A stretch of DNA of 64,000 nucleotides from an uncultured bacterium (GTDB taxonomy: Bacteria > Actinomycetota > Coriobacteriia > Coriobacteriales > Coriobacteriaceae), in assembly GCA_905214425.1 (NCBI GenBank), contig CAJMLY010000003.1, forward strand, positions 123,629-187,628, written 5' to 3'. The position numbers and the translations under genes are program-made. Every line of letters begins with the position of its first letter. Positions within the stretch are counted from its first letter, which is position 1. The notes beneath the pieces were generated by a model that had not been told where the DNA came from, ran no database searches, and saw only the letters and a list, made by a program, of their open reading frames with translations. This document shows positions 63,447 through 64,000 of this stretch, piece after piece.

Positions 63447-63546
63447 GCGGGCCGCAAGTGCCCCAGGTTGCCGTGAAAGAGGAGCGACGCGTACTTCGGT
63501 ACGCGAGCGACGGCTTGAACGGCAAGATGGGGTGCTTGCGACCCGC
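63447..63546. repeat. Two-layer palindrome D at a convergent junction
   Basis: Outer arms 63447-63474 and 63519-63546 pair over 28 positions (23 Watson-Crick, two G-T, three mismatches), beginning GCGGGCCGCAAGTGCCCC. Inside is CGCGTAC-TTCG-GTACGCG (63488-63505), a hairpin with a UUCG tetraloop, between two direct GAGCGAC copies. Ordinary terminators flank it on both sides, so termination is not its only possible role. Confidence 0.75.
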
Positions 63547-63559
63547 GCAGCGTCGAGCA

Positions 63560-63586
63560 GTTACGCGGTTTGGAAAACCGCGTAAC
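63560..63586 (-). terminator. Terminator after ettA
   Basis: GTTACGCGGTTT and AAACCGCGTAAC, 12-bp perfect stem with a three-base loop, just after the ettA stop. Similar in sequence to the terminator after dapH. Confidence 0.75.
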
Positions 63587-63589
63587 GAT

Positions 63590-64000
63590 CTAGTCGCGCG
63601 TCAGCTTACGGTGGATACGATGCGGCTGGGCCGCGTCCTCGCCCAGGCGCTCGATGCGGTTGGCCTGATAGGCCTCGAAGTTGCCCTCGAACCAATACCA
63701 GTTGCCCGGGTTCTCGTCGGTGCCTTCCCACGCCAGAATGTGCGTGGCGACGCGGTCCAGGAACATACGGTCATGGCTAATGACCACCGAGCAGCCCGGG
63801 AACTCGAGCAGCGCCGCTTCGAGCGAGGACAGCGTCTCGACGTCGAGGTCGTTCGTAGGCTCGTCGAGGAGCAGCAGGTTGCCGCCCTGCTTGAGCGTGA
63901 GCGCCAGGTTCAGACGGTTGCGCTCGCCACCGGAGAGCACGCCAGCGCGCTTCTGCTGGTCCTGGCCCTTAAAGCCAAAGCTCGCCACGTACGCGCGGCT
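63590..64000 (-). CDS. ettA: Energy-dependent translational throttle EttA, C-terminal part
   Basis: 137 codons visible; the gene continues beyond the right edge. ABC-F protein that binds the ribosomal exit site and gates translation by ATP level. The visible part is the end of the second ABC domain: [15 protein letters not shown] signature, [16 protein letters not shown]alker [22 protein letters not shown], then the [18 protein letters not shown] ending usual for EttA. No membrane segments, as expected for ABC-F. Confidence 0.93.
   Translation of the reverse strand, partial: SRAYVASFGFKGQDQQKRAGVLSGGERNRLNLALTLKQGGNLLLLDEPTNDLDVETLSSLEAALLEFPGCSVVISHDRMFLDRVATHILAWEGTDENPGNWYWFEGNFEAYQANRIERLGEDAAQPHRIHRKLTRD

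Overview
The window looks like a chromosomal segment of a gut Coriobacteriia member, most likely Collinsella or a close relative. This rests on the high G+C, dense gene packing with strong AGGAGG-type ribosome sites, an arginine deiminase (ADI) cluster, an acetate/lactate fermentation gene set, a Collinsella-type IS3 remnant and many G-rich hairpins between genes. The species assignment is inference. No rRNA, tRNA or CRISPR array was seen.

Layout. 0-7 kb: an ADI locus on the minus strand with a YfcC-type transporter (cut by the left edge), arcB and arcA, then a fold-type I aminotransferase, then a second arcA that is identical at DNA level. Each arcA has a promoter with paired direct repeats at a 21-bp period. 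7.5-11.4 kb: polyphosphate kinase and an RlmD-type rRNA methyltransferase. 11.5-16.3 kb: an IS3-family remnant, then a minus-strand operon of DMT permease, GH1 6-phospho-beta-glucosidase and beta-glucoside PTS, with an intrinsic terminator in its leader. 16.6-21.4 kb: DJ-1 protein, Maf, P1 peptidase, GT2 glycosyltransferase and UDP-galactopyranose mutase. 21.6-25.5 kb: pta facing two tandem, diverged ackA genes. 25.6-27.8 kb: a visibly AT-richer MFS/LysR pair. 27.8-33.1 kb: HIT, xseB, xseA, a zinc peptidase, RNase D, a lipid kinase and a 30-residue membrane peptide.

33.4-38.8 kb: a surface-anchored C69 dipeptidase, then a Trp-Trp-Trp leader peptide and attenuator in front of an ECF transporter (TrpP-like S component, double ATPase, T component). 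38.9-41.0 kb: an aspartate/glutamate racemase with an ATP-grasp ligase, a likely D-aspartate cross-bridge module. 41-49.6 kb: MOSC protein, secreted cell-wall hydrolase, a Ser/Thr kinase-HTH-lipoprotein group, EcsC protein, higBA and an M20 amidohydrolase. 49.8-53.8 kb: a lysine riboswitch controlling an in-frame lysA-dapA fusion, dapB and dapH. 54-64 kb: nucleoid protein, Mbeg1-like hydrolase, ldh, aminotransferase, nadE, two lineage-specific proteins and the C-terminal part of ettA.

Together the genes describe an amino-acid and glycoside fermenter: arginine catabolism for ATP, acetate through Pta/AckA and lactate through Ldh, tryptophan uptake in place of or beside synthesis, and lysine/diaminopimelate synthesis by the acetyl branch. 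The most unusual items are the two identical arcA copies behind diverged promoters, the LytTR-like paired boxes upstream of them, a set of giant two-layer palindromes at convergent gene junctions (two with compensatory base changes), the tryptophan attenuator on a transporter operon, and the lysA-dapA fusion with an internal ribosome site.
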